Source: Ferruginibacter sp. (GTDB taxonomy: Bacteria > Bacteroidota > Bacteroidia > Chitinophagales > Chitinophagaceae). Taken from it: a stretch of DNA of 64,000 nucleotides. The DNA is taken from contig JAQBNH010000007.1 of the NCBI GenBank assembly GCA_028288705.1, positions 496,001 through 560,000 on the forward strand. Direction: 5' to 3'. Positions 26,730 through 35,215 of this stretch are shown piece after piece. The notes beneath the pieces are model-generated. The model made no database searches and was not told the DNA's origin. It was given only the letters and a program-made list of their open reading frames with translations. The translations under genes and the position numbers were made by a program. The stretch's first letter is position 1; each line of letters starts with the position of its first letter.

Positions 26730-27674
26730 TTATTCTTTAGCGTCTTTTGGTAATTGCATCATGAAACCGCTGTTGGAACCAGCTACAGTTGTGGGCACCT
26801 GCCCGCTCCATTTTTGTACTTTGATATAATCGATATACAATGGTGTTAGCGACAACTGTTCTTTTTTAATGGCCTCTGCCCGGCCTGCAGCCTGGATCAC
26901 TGCCTGTGCAGAATCACCTCTTGCTTCCGCGATCTTACGCTCCGCATCTGCAACTGCTACCTGGCGACGGTTCTCAGCAACCTGCACTTCCTGGATCGCA
27001 CGTGTTTTTGCTACAATCGATTCGGAAATTTCCGGCGGTGGAATGATATTGGTCCGCAATTGCGAAACATTAAACCATTTAGACACGCGCTTATTGCACT
27101 CCTTCACAATATCAGATTCAAATTCTTCGCGGTGGTTAAAAATAGAATCAACGGTGTACCTGTTGGCAACATCATTTACCGATCCAACGATCGCATTTTT
27201 TAACCAGCCCTGTTCCATTTCTTTTACACCAACGCGCAGGTTTTGAAACATGTCAGCGACGTTTCCGGCATTAATGGAATAGTTGAACGAAGGCTTGATG
27301 GTAGCACGAAAGCCGCCACGGGTAACGATATCAGCCGCTTCATAATCAATATGCTGCTGGTGAATTGGGAATTCATAAATGCGGGAGATCCAGGAATTAT
27401 ACAACACCCAGCCAGTTACATACTCTGTTTTTCCAACACCACGGTTATCGCCAACATTACTTACTTTAATCCCGACATGGCCCGCATCAATTCTTTCTAC
27501 ATCAACCGGGTTTATGAGCACAAGGATAAAAGAAACGGCAGCTGCAATGATCAGGCGAAATATCCCGGCAGCACGAAACCTTCCGGAGACATCATTGTAA
27601 TTGGATTTTTTGAACGCACCCAGCAAAATACCAAGCACTAAAAATGCCAGGATAAAAATGAATAAAGAGATCAT
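26730..27674 (-). CDS. SPFH/prohibitin-family membrane protein
   Basis: A 314-residue protein with two N-terminal hydrophobic segments (FIFILAFLVLGILLGAF; GIFRLIIAAAVSFILVLI). A band-7 domain follows: VERIDAGHVGIKVSNVGDNR, then a coiled coil rich in Ala/Glu/Arg (VAENRRQVAVADAERKIAEA). It should form membrane-associated oligomeric rings. The specific role is unknown. Its start codon overlaps the stop of the upstream small membrane-protein gene by 4 nt (ATGA), so translation is probably coupled. Confidence 0.9.
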   Translation of the reverse strand: MISLFIFILAFLVLGILLGAFKKSNYNDVSGRFRAAGIFRLIIAAAVSFILVLINPVDVERIDAGHVGIKVSNVGDNRGVGKTEYVTGWVLYNSWISRIYEFPIHQQHIDYEAADIVTRGGFRATIKPSFNYSINAGNVADMFQNLRVGVKEMEQGWLKNAIVGSVNDVANRYTVDSIFNHREEFESDIVKECNKRVSKWFNVSQLRTNIIPPPEISESIVAKTRAIQEVQVAENRRQVAVADAERKIAEARGDSAQAVIQAAGRAEAIKKEQLSLTPLYIDYIKVQKWSGQVPTTVAGSNSGFMMQLPKDAKE

Positions 27675-27883
27675 ATTGAAGTTGATTTAAGAAAACGGAG
27701 GTAAACGATAGCGTGGCAGATAAACAAGGAAAATAATACGACACATATTGCGACGAAACCCGCAAAGCGTATCCAGCTGCCGGTAAGGTCAAAGCGAAAA
27801 AACCAGCTGATTACAATAAAATTGATAAAGGCATGCAGCAGTAATGCGGCCGTGCGAAATAATACAGGTTGGTTGTTTGACAT
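27671..27883 (-). CDS. Small two-helix membrane protein
   Basis: A 70-residue frame from ATG 27883 (MSNNQPVLFRTAALLLHAF), with two hydrophobic helices (TAALLLHAFINFIVISWFF and FAGFVAICVVLFSLFICHAIV). A longer frame to 27940 is possible but the extra part lacks support. It overlaps the SPFH gene start by 4 nt and so is likely a coupled partner. I do not recognise the family. Confidence 0.6.
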   Translation of the reverse strand: MSNNQPVLFRTAALLLHAFINFIVISWFFRFDLTGSWIRFAGFVAICVVLFSLFICHAIVYLRFLKSTSI

Positions 27884-27984
27884 TAGTTTTGGGTACAGGA
27901 AAACTGTAGTGGTACAAAATAAGGAATAATAAAATGTCAACAGAATTTGAGCGGCAATTTCCTAAACTTCCTGCGGAATGCAAC

Positions 27985-28443
27985 CTAAGGTCTGGGAAAT
28001 AAGGCCATGCACCGGTCAAGGAAAATAATCTGTGCCGGATTGAGCTTTTCCCTGGCGTCATCAATTGAGAACCAGTTGCCTTTATCCACTTCGGGAAACG
28101 ACTGCATTTTGCCAGAACGTGGCGGCCATTCCATTTCAAAAGCATTGCTATGTAGTTGCGCAGGATCAAGGTCGCCTTCAACGGCCCAGGCCATGATGGT
28201 TTTTCCACTTTTCAGGCGGGTTTCACCCACGAATAAAAAATCTCCGGCAACGGCGAAACCGGTTTCTTCTAAAAACTCGCGTTGGGCCGCAGCAAGCGGA
28301 TCTTCATCCATAAATTCACCTTTGGGAATTGACCATGAACCATGGTCTTTGTTTTTCCAGAACGGGCCGCCCGGATGCACGAGGAAAAATTCGATTTTCT
28401 TTTCGCGGAAACGATACAATAAAATTCCGGCGCTCTGCTTCAT
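27985..28443 (-). CDS. NUDIX hydrolase
   Basis: A 152-residue protein with a full Nudix box: G(EFMDEDPLAAAQ)REFLEETGF, matching GX5EX7REUXEEXGU. The start MKQSAGILLYRFREKKIEFF and the WSIPKG motif are typical of the NTP pyrophosphohydrolase/diadenosine polyphosphate hydrolase group. It hydrolyses nucleoside-diphosphate-linked compounds. The exact substrate is not evident. Confidence 0.9.
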   Translation of the reverse strand: MKQSAGILLYRFREKKIEFFLVHPGGPFWKNKDHGSWSIPKGEFMDEDPLAAAQREFLEETGFAVAGDFLFVGETRLKSGKTIMAWAVEGDLDPAQLHSNAFEMEWPPRSGKMQSFPEVDKGNWFSIDDAREKLNPAQIIFLDRCMALFPRP

Positions 28444-28525
28444 AAGTTGGAGTGGATGAAGCCAAAAAAAATGAGTGTTGAGATAACGAAAGTTGCTTCC
28501 TTATCTCAAAACTCAATGTAAAATA

Positions 28526-28972
28526 TTATCGAACCAGCTTCACATTAACTGCGTTGGCACCCTTAGGGCCCATTTCGATTTCGAAGCTCACTTTATTATT
28601 TTCTTTAATCTCTTCTGACGTGGCATTGATATGCACGAAAACACTCTGTTGGTTTTCCTGGTCTTTAATAAACCCGTAGCCTTTGTCGTGGTTGAAGAAT
28701 GTTACAATACCAGTGCGGATCAGGTCCTCAGGATTGAGTGCTTCCTGGCGCGGCACACCGATCTCGATATCTTCTGCTTTAACCTTGATCATTTTTTTAG
28801 GATCTGGTGGCTTGGAAGACAGGTTTCCATTCTCATCCAAATAAGCGAACATGCTTTCCAGGTCTCCGCCTGGTTTGCTATTCTCTTTCCTTTCCTGTTT
28901 CTTTTCTGCTTTTTCTTTTTTATTCGCTTTCTTTTTCTTTTCTCTTTCTTTTTTGTTCCATGTTTCTGCCAT
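28526..28972 (-). CDS. Cold-shock-domain protein with long basic N-terminus
   Basis: A 148-residue protein. The first ~32 residues are almost entirely Lys/Glu/Arg (KKEREKKKKANKKEKAEKKQ), then a linker. A C-terminal cold-shock domain follows (about residues 87-148) with the RNP1 motif KGYGFI and RNP2 motif VFVHI, and the GPKGANAVNVK ending. It should bind single-stranded RNA or DNA. The Lys/Glu-rich extension is a common Bacteroidota addition and may give non-specific nucleic-acid or ribosome contact. No regulatory leader is obvious in the 174 bp upstream. Confidence 0.88.
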   Translation of the reverse strand: MAETWNKKEREKKKKANKKEKAEKKQERKENSKPGGDLESMFAYLDENGNLSSKPPDPKKMIKVKAEDIEIGVPRQEALNPEDLIRTGIVTFFNHDKGYGFIKDQENQQSVFVHINATSEEIKENNKVSFEIEMGPKGANAVNVKLVR

Positions 28973-29147
28973 ATAGTATTACTGTGTTGTTTTAATGTTT
29001 GTTGCCGATCTGGGAGTGCCCGAAGTGGAGAAAGGGTGCCAGGAAACCGGCGGTTACAGTAAAGGTACGCTTTATTATGCTTTTATCTCAGCCTTACTCG
29101 CTGACTGAGCCCAGAATAATTTTACAACCGGCCGCGCTGGCACTTCA

Positions 29148-29972
29148 TTAGTAAAAACTGTAATAACGGCGAAGCCTCTGCTGAGATGGATTCCTCGCCT
29201 GGTGGAAATATTCATACAACAAGCCATTGGCATAATAAACGAAATTGTTTCGGGCGGACGGATACTTGTTCATTAGCAGCTTGTCTCCTTTTTTAGTCGA
29301 CCAATATTCTAACGTTTCCATTAACCAACCCCGCTCGTTATAACGGTATTCCGTTCGTTGCTTATAAATCTGGAAATCTGAACGCAGTGCAGTTAGCTGA
29401 CCGCGTTTGGTATAATGGTAATATGCAGTACCATACAGGGTCCCGCTACTGTCGTAATATTCAACCACAAGGGGCTTTTCCTGGGCGTTAAAAAACGTTT
29501 TCACGCGGCCTTGCGGCATTCCTTCTGCTTCGTCGGTGCTTTCGCTATAACCCTTATCGTTATTGAAGACCGTCGTTTGAACCATTTGAACCCGGCCATC
29601 ATTATCAGTAAATATTACGGAGAACTGCCGGCCTTTTTCATCCCTTTTAATTACACTTGACCCGATCGCCGTGTCTTTGCCCGCAATGTATAAAGATTCT
29701 GTTTCATTCCGCATATCCGCACTATAACTATAGGAGCTAAACAAACCCGGCTTACCGTCACGGTAATGTTGCCGGCTGATTTGTTTGCCCGATATCGAAT
29801 CGTACATAAAGGCAGTCAGCAGAACGCTGTCTTTTTCTCCCAGCATCTTATACACTTTTTCACCGCGTACCCGGTTAGCGGCATACACTTCCGGCGGATG
29901 AAACGGTTCATCCTGTGCCCGCACCTGGACAAAAACAAACAATAAAACAATCAGGGTGAAAACCGGCTTCAT
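29148..29972 (-). CDS. Secreted protein of unknown function with antitoxin-like YD/RHS-like repeats
   Basis: A 274-residue protein from ATG 29972 (an ATG two codons upstream at 29978 is also possible). It has a signal peptide (MKPVFTLIVLLFVFVQVRAQ). The mature part is made of short beta-strand repeats of the form 'xxxYDSxGxxxxxxYYxYxxRGQL': MYDSISGKQISRQHYRDGKP, YYDSSGTLYGTAYYHYTKRG and TEYRYNERGWLMETLEY. These resemble the MORN/YD-type repeats of many Bacteroidota secreted proteins. Function unknown. It is the only gene in its immediate region on this strand. Confidence 0.7.
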   Translation of the reverse strand: MKPVFTLIVLLFVFVQVRAQDEPFHPPEVYAANRVRGEKVYKMLGEKDSVLLTAFMYDSISGKQISRQHYRDGKPGLFSSYSYSADMRNETESLYIAGKDTAIGSSVIKRDEKGRQFSVIFTDNDGRVQMVQTTVFNNDKGYSESTDEAEGMPQGRVKTFFNAQEKPLVVEYYDSSGTLYGTAYYHYTKRGQLTALRSDFQIYKQRTEYRYNERGWLMETLEYWSTKKGDKLLMNKYPSARNNFVYYANGLLYEYFHQARNPSQQRLRRYYSFY

Positions 29973-30076
29973 AATCATGCTAAAAACCGAAGATAATTGC
30001 TTTGTAGTAAAGCAGCAACGGGGATTCTGGCCGGAAACAGTAAAATTATAAAACGGCTTACAAAATTAATTTTTTG

Positions 30077-30084
30077 TATTTTTG
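30077..30084 (+). promoter_or_regulatory. Predicted -7 element (TATTTTTG) for the NUMOD4/HNH gene
   Basis: Exact TAnnTTTG match 46 nt before the ATG at 30131. The expected -33 TTG is not seen at the usual spacing. Confidence 0.4.
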
Positions 30085-30130
30085 AGTCCTTATTTAGTAA
30101 GCGTACCCTCTCAAAGCAAACTGAATAATT

Positions 30131-30874
30131 ATGACCACTAACTACAGAGGGGAGATATGGAAGGCTGTGCAATTTGATGAAGACCTTCCCGCAGATTACC
30201 GGCTTGAAGTTTCCAACCATGGCCGCATCCGGACTTTCAACAAAATTTCGCAGGGAAATATTATCAAGGGCTCCATGCAAAATGGTTACCCGATCGTTCG
30301 CCTGAAACTTTTCCGCGTGCGCACAAAACAAATGCAGCACGAACTGACTTACCTGCAGGATGCGATCAATAAATTACAGGAAAACCTGGGGACGTTGAAA
30401 AAGCAAAAAGCGATAGACGACTCCACCGAATTATTAACCAGCCTTAAAAAATCACTGAAACAAAAAACGCTGGAGGATATTAAGCACCGCACGATCTATT
30501 ATCAATCGCTGATCCATCGCCTGGTTGCAGCATATTTTGTTACCCGGCCCGACGAAAATCATACGGTTGTTGCGCACCTGGATTACGATAAACTGAACAA
30601 TCATTATCGTAATTTAAAATGGATGACGCTTGAAGAAAATCGTATCCATCAATTCAGCAGCCCATACGTTATCGCAGAAAAGAAGAGCCGCCAGGAAAAT
30701 ATAAGTTCGAGGAAAAGCACGAAACTTACGGTAACCAAAGTGATGTTATTAAAAAAATTACTTTCACAAAACAAGCCGATCAAAACTTTAGTGAAACAAT
30801 TCAAGATCACAGAAACACAGATCCTGCGCATCAAGCGTGGGGAGAATTGGGGAAACATTGAAGCCGCACGCTGA
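30131..30874 (+). CDS. NUMOD4 / HNH endonuclease-like protein with coiled-coil insert and C-terminal HTH
   Basis: A 247-residue protein. Residues about 8-40 match NUMOD4 (EIWKAVQFDE and LEVSNHGRIRTFNK). Residues about 60-115 are an unusual Lys/Gln/Leu-rich coiled-coil insert (ELTYLQDAINKLQENLGTLK). Residues about 130-175 match the HNH_3-type nuclease core (IHRLVAAYFVTRPDENH, AHLDYDKLNNHYRNLKWMT). The C-terminus has a helix-turn-helix-like segment (PIKTLVKQFKITETQILRIK). These domains are known from homing endonucleases, but no intron or intein is visible and the gene sits between housekeeping genes. It may be a domesticated DNA-binding protein or a free-standing nuclease. Confidence 0.78.
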   Translation: MTTNYRGEIWKAVQFDEDLPADYRLEVSNHGRIRTFNKISQGNIIKGSMQNGYPIVRLKLFRVRTKQMQHELTYLQDAINKLQENLGTLKKQKAIDDSTELLTSLKKSLKQKTLEDIKHRTIYYQSLIHRLVAAYFVTRPDENHTVVAHLDYDKLNNHYRNLKWMTLEENRIHQFSSPYVIAEKKSRQENISSRKSTKLTVTKVMLLKKLLSQNKPIKTLVKQFKITETQILRIKRGENWGNIEAAR

Positions 30875-30913
30875 TCCTATATTTGTGCCGGAAAAAACTG
30901 ATCGCTACAACCC

Positions 30914-31270
30914 ATGATAAAATACACAACGGGTACGCATATTATCGCTACACTTTCATCCCGTAATACCGTGACGCTTCACCAGTACGAGGGATTTAAA
31001 AAAGAAGTGTCTAAACTCACTACAGCAATGGGTTTGACAGCATTCGGTTCAATCTATCATAACGATAATGCCGGTGGCTTTACTGCCATGGTGAGTCTTG
31101 AAAATATTCAATTATCCGTTCGCACCTGGCCGCATCCGGGAAAAGTTAACCTGGATATTTATTGTGCCTCGGTATTGCCTGCAAGTGATAATCTTGCCAG
31201 TGATTTGTTCGATTTGTTAACAGGCTTTTTCAACGGCATCCCGGAACAACGGCAAATTATTTATCGCTGA
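30914..31270 (+). CDS. S-adenosylmethionine decarboxylase-like protein (SpeD family) lacking processing residues
   Basis: A 118-residue protein with the bacterial SpeD pattern: THIIATLSS at the start, FKKEVSKLTTAMGLTAFGS, NAGGFTAMVSLEN, RTWPHPGKVNLDIYCAS and a C-terminal helix. In active SpeD the segment reads ESHxxIHTWPE, where the serine becomes the pyruvoyl group and the histidine helps self-cleavage. Here the aligned residues are N64-I65-Q66 and R70, so both key residues are missing. The protein should not be able to form the pyruvoyl cofactor. It is probably a pseudoenzyme or a protein with a new role. It abuts the convergent AHSA1 gene (stop codons adjacent). Confidence 0.75.
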   Translation: MIKYTTGTHIIATLSSRNTVTLHQYEGFKKEVSKLTTAMGLTAFGSIYHNDNAGGFTAMVSLENIQLSVRTWPHPGKVNLDIYCASVLPASDNLASDLFDLLTGFFNGIPEQRQIIYR

Positions 31271-31696
31271 TCACTCGAGTACTTTCTTCATTTGCTCCAA
31301 CACTTTGTTCCAATTTTCTTCCATATGTTTTACGCCCGCAGCATCGTCGATGTTGTCTTGAGTAATCGTGACGATCGTTTCTTCTCCCGCAGGTTCGGCG
31401 GTGTAGATCACGTTGGCATAATTCTCCGGCTTATCTTCCTTCCCACTCATGCCGCTGAAGTAAGTCGTATGTAACAACCGGTCTGGCTCAATGGCAATGA
31501 TCTTTCCCTTGTCCAGATATTTTTTTCCTTCCCATTCGCCCTGGTAAGTAATGTCGCTTCCCTGCTTCCAGTCGCTGGAAGCATTGGTGCCAAAAAGATA
31601 TTGCTTGATGAGTTCCGGATCTGTAAATGCCTGGAAAACCAACGCCTGCGATGCGCGGATACGGGTGCTGGCCCTTGCCCATAATTTATTTGCCAT
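31271..31696 (-). CDS. SRPBCC / AHSA1-domain protein
   Basis: A 141-residue protein of the START-like AHSA1 group: RASTRIRASQALVFQAFTDP, GSDITYQGEWEGKKYLDKGK and EENWNKVLEQMKKVL. The family forms a hydrophobic ligand pocket; ligands are unknown. Its stop codon directly touches that of the SpeD-like gene on the other strand. Confidence 0.85.
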   Translation of the reverse strand: MANKLWARASTRIRASQALVFQAFTDPELIKQYLFGTNASSDWKQGSDITYQGEWEGKKYLDKGKIIAIEPDRLLHTTYFSGMSGKEDKPENYANVIYTAEPAGEETIVTITQDNIDDAAGVKHMEENWNKVLEQMKKVLE

Positions 31697-31742
31697 AATA
31701 TTTAAATTGAAACTTTCCAGCCGCCAAAATCATGCCCCGACA

Positions 31743-31770
31743 AAAAAAGGGGCTGCTCTTCAGCAACCCC
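31743..31770 (-). terminator. Intrinsic terminator after the PepSY-like gene
   Basis: On the minus strand GGGGTTGCT pairs with AGCAGCCCC (one mismatch), GAAG loop, followed by seven T. Confidence 0.7.
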
Positions 31771-31798
31771 GATTGATATCTACCACATATTTAAACTC

Positions 31799-32263
31799 CT
31801 AAAACATATTGAATATGCCCGTGCGGTTTGTTGTTCTCCGTTGAGCATAATTGCTGTTATTATCAACACGCTGGCCATTTGAACGATACACTGCGGTTCC
31901 ATTAGAGAACACGCCGTTGTTAAATGTGGCTGTCCATGTACCTTTCGATTTAGTCCAGCTTACATTTCTCGCTCCCGGATAGTCGCGGTTGAATGCCTGT
32001 GCCACCTTAGCAGGTACATTTTTAGCATACTTTCCATTTTGACCATTCTGGTTATAAACGCCATTTTGGTTGCCCTGGTTATTTTGATTATCCTGTTGAT
32101 TCCATCTGCCATTCCGGTTATCATTGTCATCATCGTCGTCACGGTCGGAGCGATTATGTTTCTCATGTTTTCCTTCCTGCTTGTTCTTACTTTTTCCTTT
32201 TCCCTGGGCCATTGCTGAAACACTCAGGGTAAATGCTGCGAGTACAAATAATATCTTTTTCAT
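31799..32263 (-). CDS. Secreted PepSY-like (DUF2874-type) protein
   Basis: A 154-residue protein from ATG 32263 with signal peptide MKKILFVLAAFTLSVSAMAQ; the open frame extends to 32356 but the signal peptide fixes the start. After a charged, Asp/Asn/Gln-rich linker (RSDRDDDDDNDNRNGRWNQQ) comes one PepSY-like unit: VPAKVAQAFNRDYPGARNVS, WTKSKGTWTATFNNG. Such domains are common in small secreted Bacteroidota proteins of unknown role. The low-complexity middle could be disordered. Confidence 0.72.
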   Translation of the reverse strand: MKKILFVLAAFTLSVSAMAQGKGKSKNKQEGKHEKHNRSDRDDDDDNDNRNGRWNQQDNQNNQGNQNGVYNQNGQNGKYAKNVPAKVAQAFNRDYPGARNVSWTKSKGTWTATFNNGVFSNGTAVYRSNGQRVDNNSNYAQRRTTNRTGIFNMF

Positions 32264-32397
32264 GATGAGAGGTTTTGCGGGGATATATGACAAAACCATG
32301 CCAGCAGAAACGGTTTTTCTAAAGGAAATCATAAAGCCGGCGGATATGAATTCCATTTAACAGCGCATTACGCAACTCATTTAGCGGGTTCATTTAC

Positions 32398-32405
32398 TAC
32401 CTTTA
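32398..32405 (+). promoter_or_regulatory. Possible -7 element (TACCTTTA) for GH92
   Basis: Near match to TAnnTTTG ending 7 nt before the ATG at 32413, implying a very short leader. Confidence 0.3.
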
Positions 32406-32412
32406 TTTCACG

Positions 32413-34704
32413 ATGAAAAAAAATCTCCTGTTAATGTTATCATGCCTGGCGTTTGGTACGATCCTGAATGCACAATCTTTAGAGAAACTTACGCCGTATG
32501 TTAAACCCATCATCGGCACACAACGGATGGGGCATGTGTATCCCGGTGCCACTGTGCCTTTTGGAATGGTGCAGTTGAGTCCGGACACCGACACGATCCC
32601 GTTTCTGTCTAACGGAAAATACAATCCTGATGTATATAAATATTGCGCAGGTTACCAATACGATGACAAAACGATTGTAGGTTTCAGCCACACACATTTC
32701 AGCGGCACCGGCCATTCGGACCTGGGAGATTTTTTAATCATGCCTACAACAGGCCCATTGCAGTTAAACCCCGGCACTGCCGATCATCCAGAGAATGGAT
32801 ACCGGTCGCGTTTCTCCCATGAAAATGAAGTCGCCACGGCGGGGTATTATAAAGTAAAACTCGATGACCAGCAGATCCTGGCAGAACTAACGGCAACGAA
32901 CAGGGTTGGTTTTCACCAGTACACATTTCCGTCCTCGGATCAGGCGCATATCATCCTGGATTTATCGTCGGGCATCTATAATTACGAGGAGAAAAACGTC
33001 TGGACATTCGTTCGCATTGAAAACGACAGCACTGTTACGGGTTATCGTCAAACCAATGGATGGGCAAGAACAAGGACCGTTTATTTCGCGATGAAATTTT
33101 CTAAACCATTTTTACAATATGGCAGTAAAGAATCCGGAAAGATCGACTACAGGGGCTTTTGGGGCAAATTTGATCAGCGAAAGAACTTCCCGGATCTCGC
33201 CGGCAAACAGCTTCGTTTGTATTTCGATTTTAAAACAATAGAGAATGAAAAGATCAACATAAAATTTTCTTTATCACCTGTAAGTACAGCGAATGCATTG
33301 CTGAATATGCAGGAAGAACTGCCCGGCTGGAATTTTGAACAAACAAAGCAAGCGGCTGCAAATGCCTGGGAAAAAGAACTGAACAAGATCCGGATCGAAG
33401 GCTCAACAGCAGAGAAAGAAAATTTCTATACCGCGCTGTACCATTCTTTTATCAGCCCGACAACATATATGGACGTGAATGGCGAATATAAAGGTCTGGA
33501 CCAGAATGTCCATATAGCAAAAGGCTTTAATAATTACACGACATTTTCATTGTGGGATACGTACCGGGCTTTACACCCGCTGTTTAATATCGTGCAGCCC
33601 AAACGGAATGCCGATATGGTTAAGTCGATGCTGGCGCATTACGATCAAAGTGCATTGCATATGCTTCCTGTATGGAGCCATTATGCGAATGACAACTGGT
33701 GTATGTCGGGCTACCACAGCGTTTCCGTTATAGCTGATGCGGCAATAAAGAATATTCCGGGCATCGACTGGAATCATGCACTGGAAGCCTGCGTTACTAC
33801 GGCTACCCATCGCAGTTATGACGGGATTGGCCTGTATATGGACAAAGGTTATATCCCGGTTGATAAGAACGGCGTTGGCGCATCTACCACCCTCGAATAT
33901 GCTTATGACGACTGGTGTATCGCGCAGCTTGCGAAAAAACTGGGGCGAAAAGATATTTATGAAACGTTCATCCGCCGTTCGCAGAACTTCCGTAATATTT
34001 TCGACAGTAGCGTTGGCTTTATGCGCGCAAAACTAAGTGACGGCAGTTTTAAGCCAGGCTTTGATGCACTGAGCACGAATGGACAGGGCTTCATTGAAGG
34101 CAATTCCTGGAACTATAGTTTATTCGTTCCGCATCAACCCGAAACGCTGGTGAAAATGATGGGAGGTGAAAAAAAGTTTACAGCACACCTTGATTCTCTA
34201 TTCACGATGCATTTACCGGATGCGTTTTTTGCAGAAACGGAAGATATTACCCGTGACGGAATCATCGGTGGTTATGTACACGGTAATGAACCGGCGCATC
34301 ATGCCGCATATTTATATAACTGGTCGGGCGCGCCCTGGAAAACACAATCGCGTGTGCGGATGATCCTGAAAATGCAATACCGCCCGACGCCTGACGGCCT
34401 CGGAGGCAATGACGATGCAGGCCAGATGAGTGCATGGTATGTATTCAGCAGTATCGGTTTTTATCCTGTTGCGCCTGGCTCAGATGAATATGCAATAGGC
34501 AGCCCTGCCGTAAATGCTGCCACTTTACATCTTGAAAATGGGAAAAGTTTTTCAATAAAGGTGTCTAACCAATCAGACGAAAATGTTTACGTTCAAAAAG
34601 TTCTGCTGAATGGGAAACTATTAAGCAATTTCCGGTTGAAACATGCCGATATCATGAAAGGTGGTACGTTGCAGTTTTACATGGGACCGCAACCGAAGAT
34701 GTAA
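32413..34704 (+). CDS. GH92-family alpha-mannosidase
   Basis: A 763-residue secreted protein with signal peptide MKKNLLLMLSCLAFGTILNA. It has the GH92 hallmarks: VKPIIGTQRMGHVYPGATVP, GFSHTHFSGTGHSDLGDF, FSLWDTYRALHPLF, GNEPAHHAAYLYNWSGAPWK, and GLGGNDDAGQMSAWYVFSSI with GFYPVAPGSDEYAIGSP. GH92 enzymes are calcium-dependent exo-alpha-mannosidases acting on N-glycan or mannan-type glycans. Length fits the family. No SusC/SusD pair or other glycosidase flanks it, so it is not part of a visible polysaccharide-utilisation locus. Confidence 0.95.
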   Translation: MKKNLLLMLSCLAFGTILNAQSLEKLTPYVKPIIGTQRMGHVYPGATVPFGMVQLSPDTDTIPFLSNGKYNPDVYKYCAGYQYDDKTIVGFSHTHFSGTGHSDLGDFLIMPTTGPLQLNPGTADHPENGYRSRFSHENEVATAGYYKVKLDDQQILAELTATNRVGFHQYTFPSSDQAHIILDLSSGIYNYEEKNVWTFVRIENDSTVTGYRQTNGWARTRTVYFAMKFSKPFLQYGSKESGKIDYRGFWGKFDQRKNFPDLAGKQLRLYFDFKTIENEKINIKFSLSPVSTANALLNMQEELPGWNFEQTKQAAANAWEKELNKIRIEGSTAEKENFYTALYHSFISPTTYMDVNGEYKGLDQNVHIAKGFNNYTTFSLWDTYRALHPLFNIVQPKRNADMVKSMLAHYDQSALHMLPVWSHYANDNWCMSGYHSVSVIADAAIKNIPGIDWNHALEACVTTATHRSYDGIGLYMDKGYIPVDKNGVGASTTLEYAYDDWCIAQLAKKLGRKDIYETFIRRSQNFRNIFDSSVGFMRAKLSDGSFKPGFDALSTNGQGFIEGNSWNYSLFVPHQPETLVKMMGGEKKFTAHLDSLFTMHLPDAFFAETEDITRDGIIGGYVHGNEPAHHAAYLYNWSGAPWKTQSRVRMILKMQYRPTPDGLGGNDDAGQMSAWYVFSSIGFYPVAPGSDEYAIGSPAVNAATLHLENGKSFSIKVSNQSDENVYVQKVLLNGKLLSNFRLKHADIMKGGTLQFYMGPQPKM

Positions 34705-35127
34705 CTAAAGCAGGAGCTTCGAGAACTTTTTAATTTCATCCAGGTCGGCTGGCGAAAGATCATTTCGTTCGTGTTTGGATTGCAGGAACAAGACTCGTTT
34801 GTGCGCAGGCACCTTTTCCAGTAAAGCCCTGATCAGCGGACCCGCACTGTCTTCCACAACTACCGGCGTGGCAGGCAACGAAATGTCAGACTTATGCTTA
34901 GCGTGCTTTTTCAAAATAATGGCTTCCAGGGTGGCCATTTTCCCAACGGGGATGATGCCTAGTTTAGCCGCCTTGCTGTATAGTCCCTGCAATTGCGCTT
35001 TACTTAAACCGCCCCGTTCGCAGTATTGCTGGTAAAGGCTTTTGATAAAAGCCGCATCCGGCTTCGCGGCCAGCATCGCTTTTAAAATATCCATTACTAC
35101 ATCGATATCGGGATTAATCCGGTTCAT
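34705..35127 (-). CDS. Conserved-looking hypothetical protein (140 aa)
   Basis: A 140-residue, mostly helical, Lys/Ala/Leu-rich protein. It reads as two helical halves, KAMLAAKPDAAFIKSLYQQY and QLQGLYSKAAKLGIIPVGKM, then a short linker and FLQSKHERNDLSPADLDEIK. I recognise no family. The stop directly abuts the GH92 stop. Confidence 0.6.
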   Translation of the reverse strand: MNRINPDIDVVMDILKAMLAAKPDAAFIKSLYQQYCERGGLSKAQLQGLYSKAAKLGIIPVGKMATLEAIILKKHAKHKSDISLPATPVVVEDSAGPLIRALLEKVPAHKRVLFLQSKHERNDLSPADLDEIKKFSKLLL

Positions 35128-35215
35128 CAGTTTATTTCAGCAAATGTGCATTAAAAAGTGCAAAAGACGTGCAAAACAACAAAGCAAAAACCTGGGTTAG
35201 CGCCTTGGCAAAATG

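Noticed and set aside
32413..34704. Polysaccharide-utilisation locus around the GH92 mannosidase
   Set aside because: No SusC/SusD-like genes, other glycosidases or hybrid regulators lie nearby.
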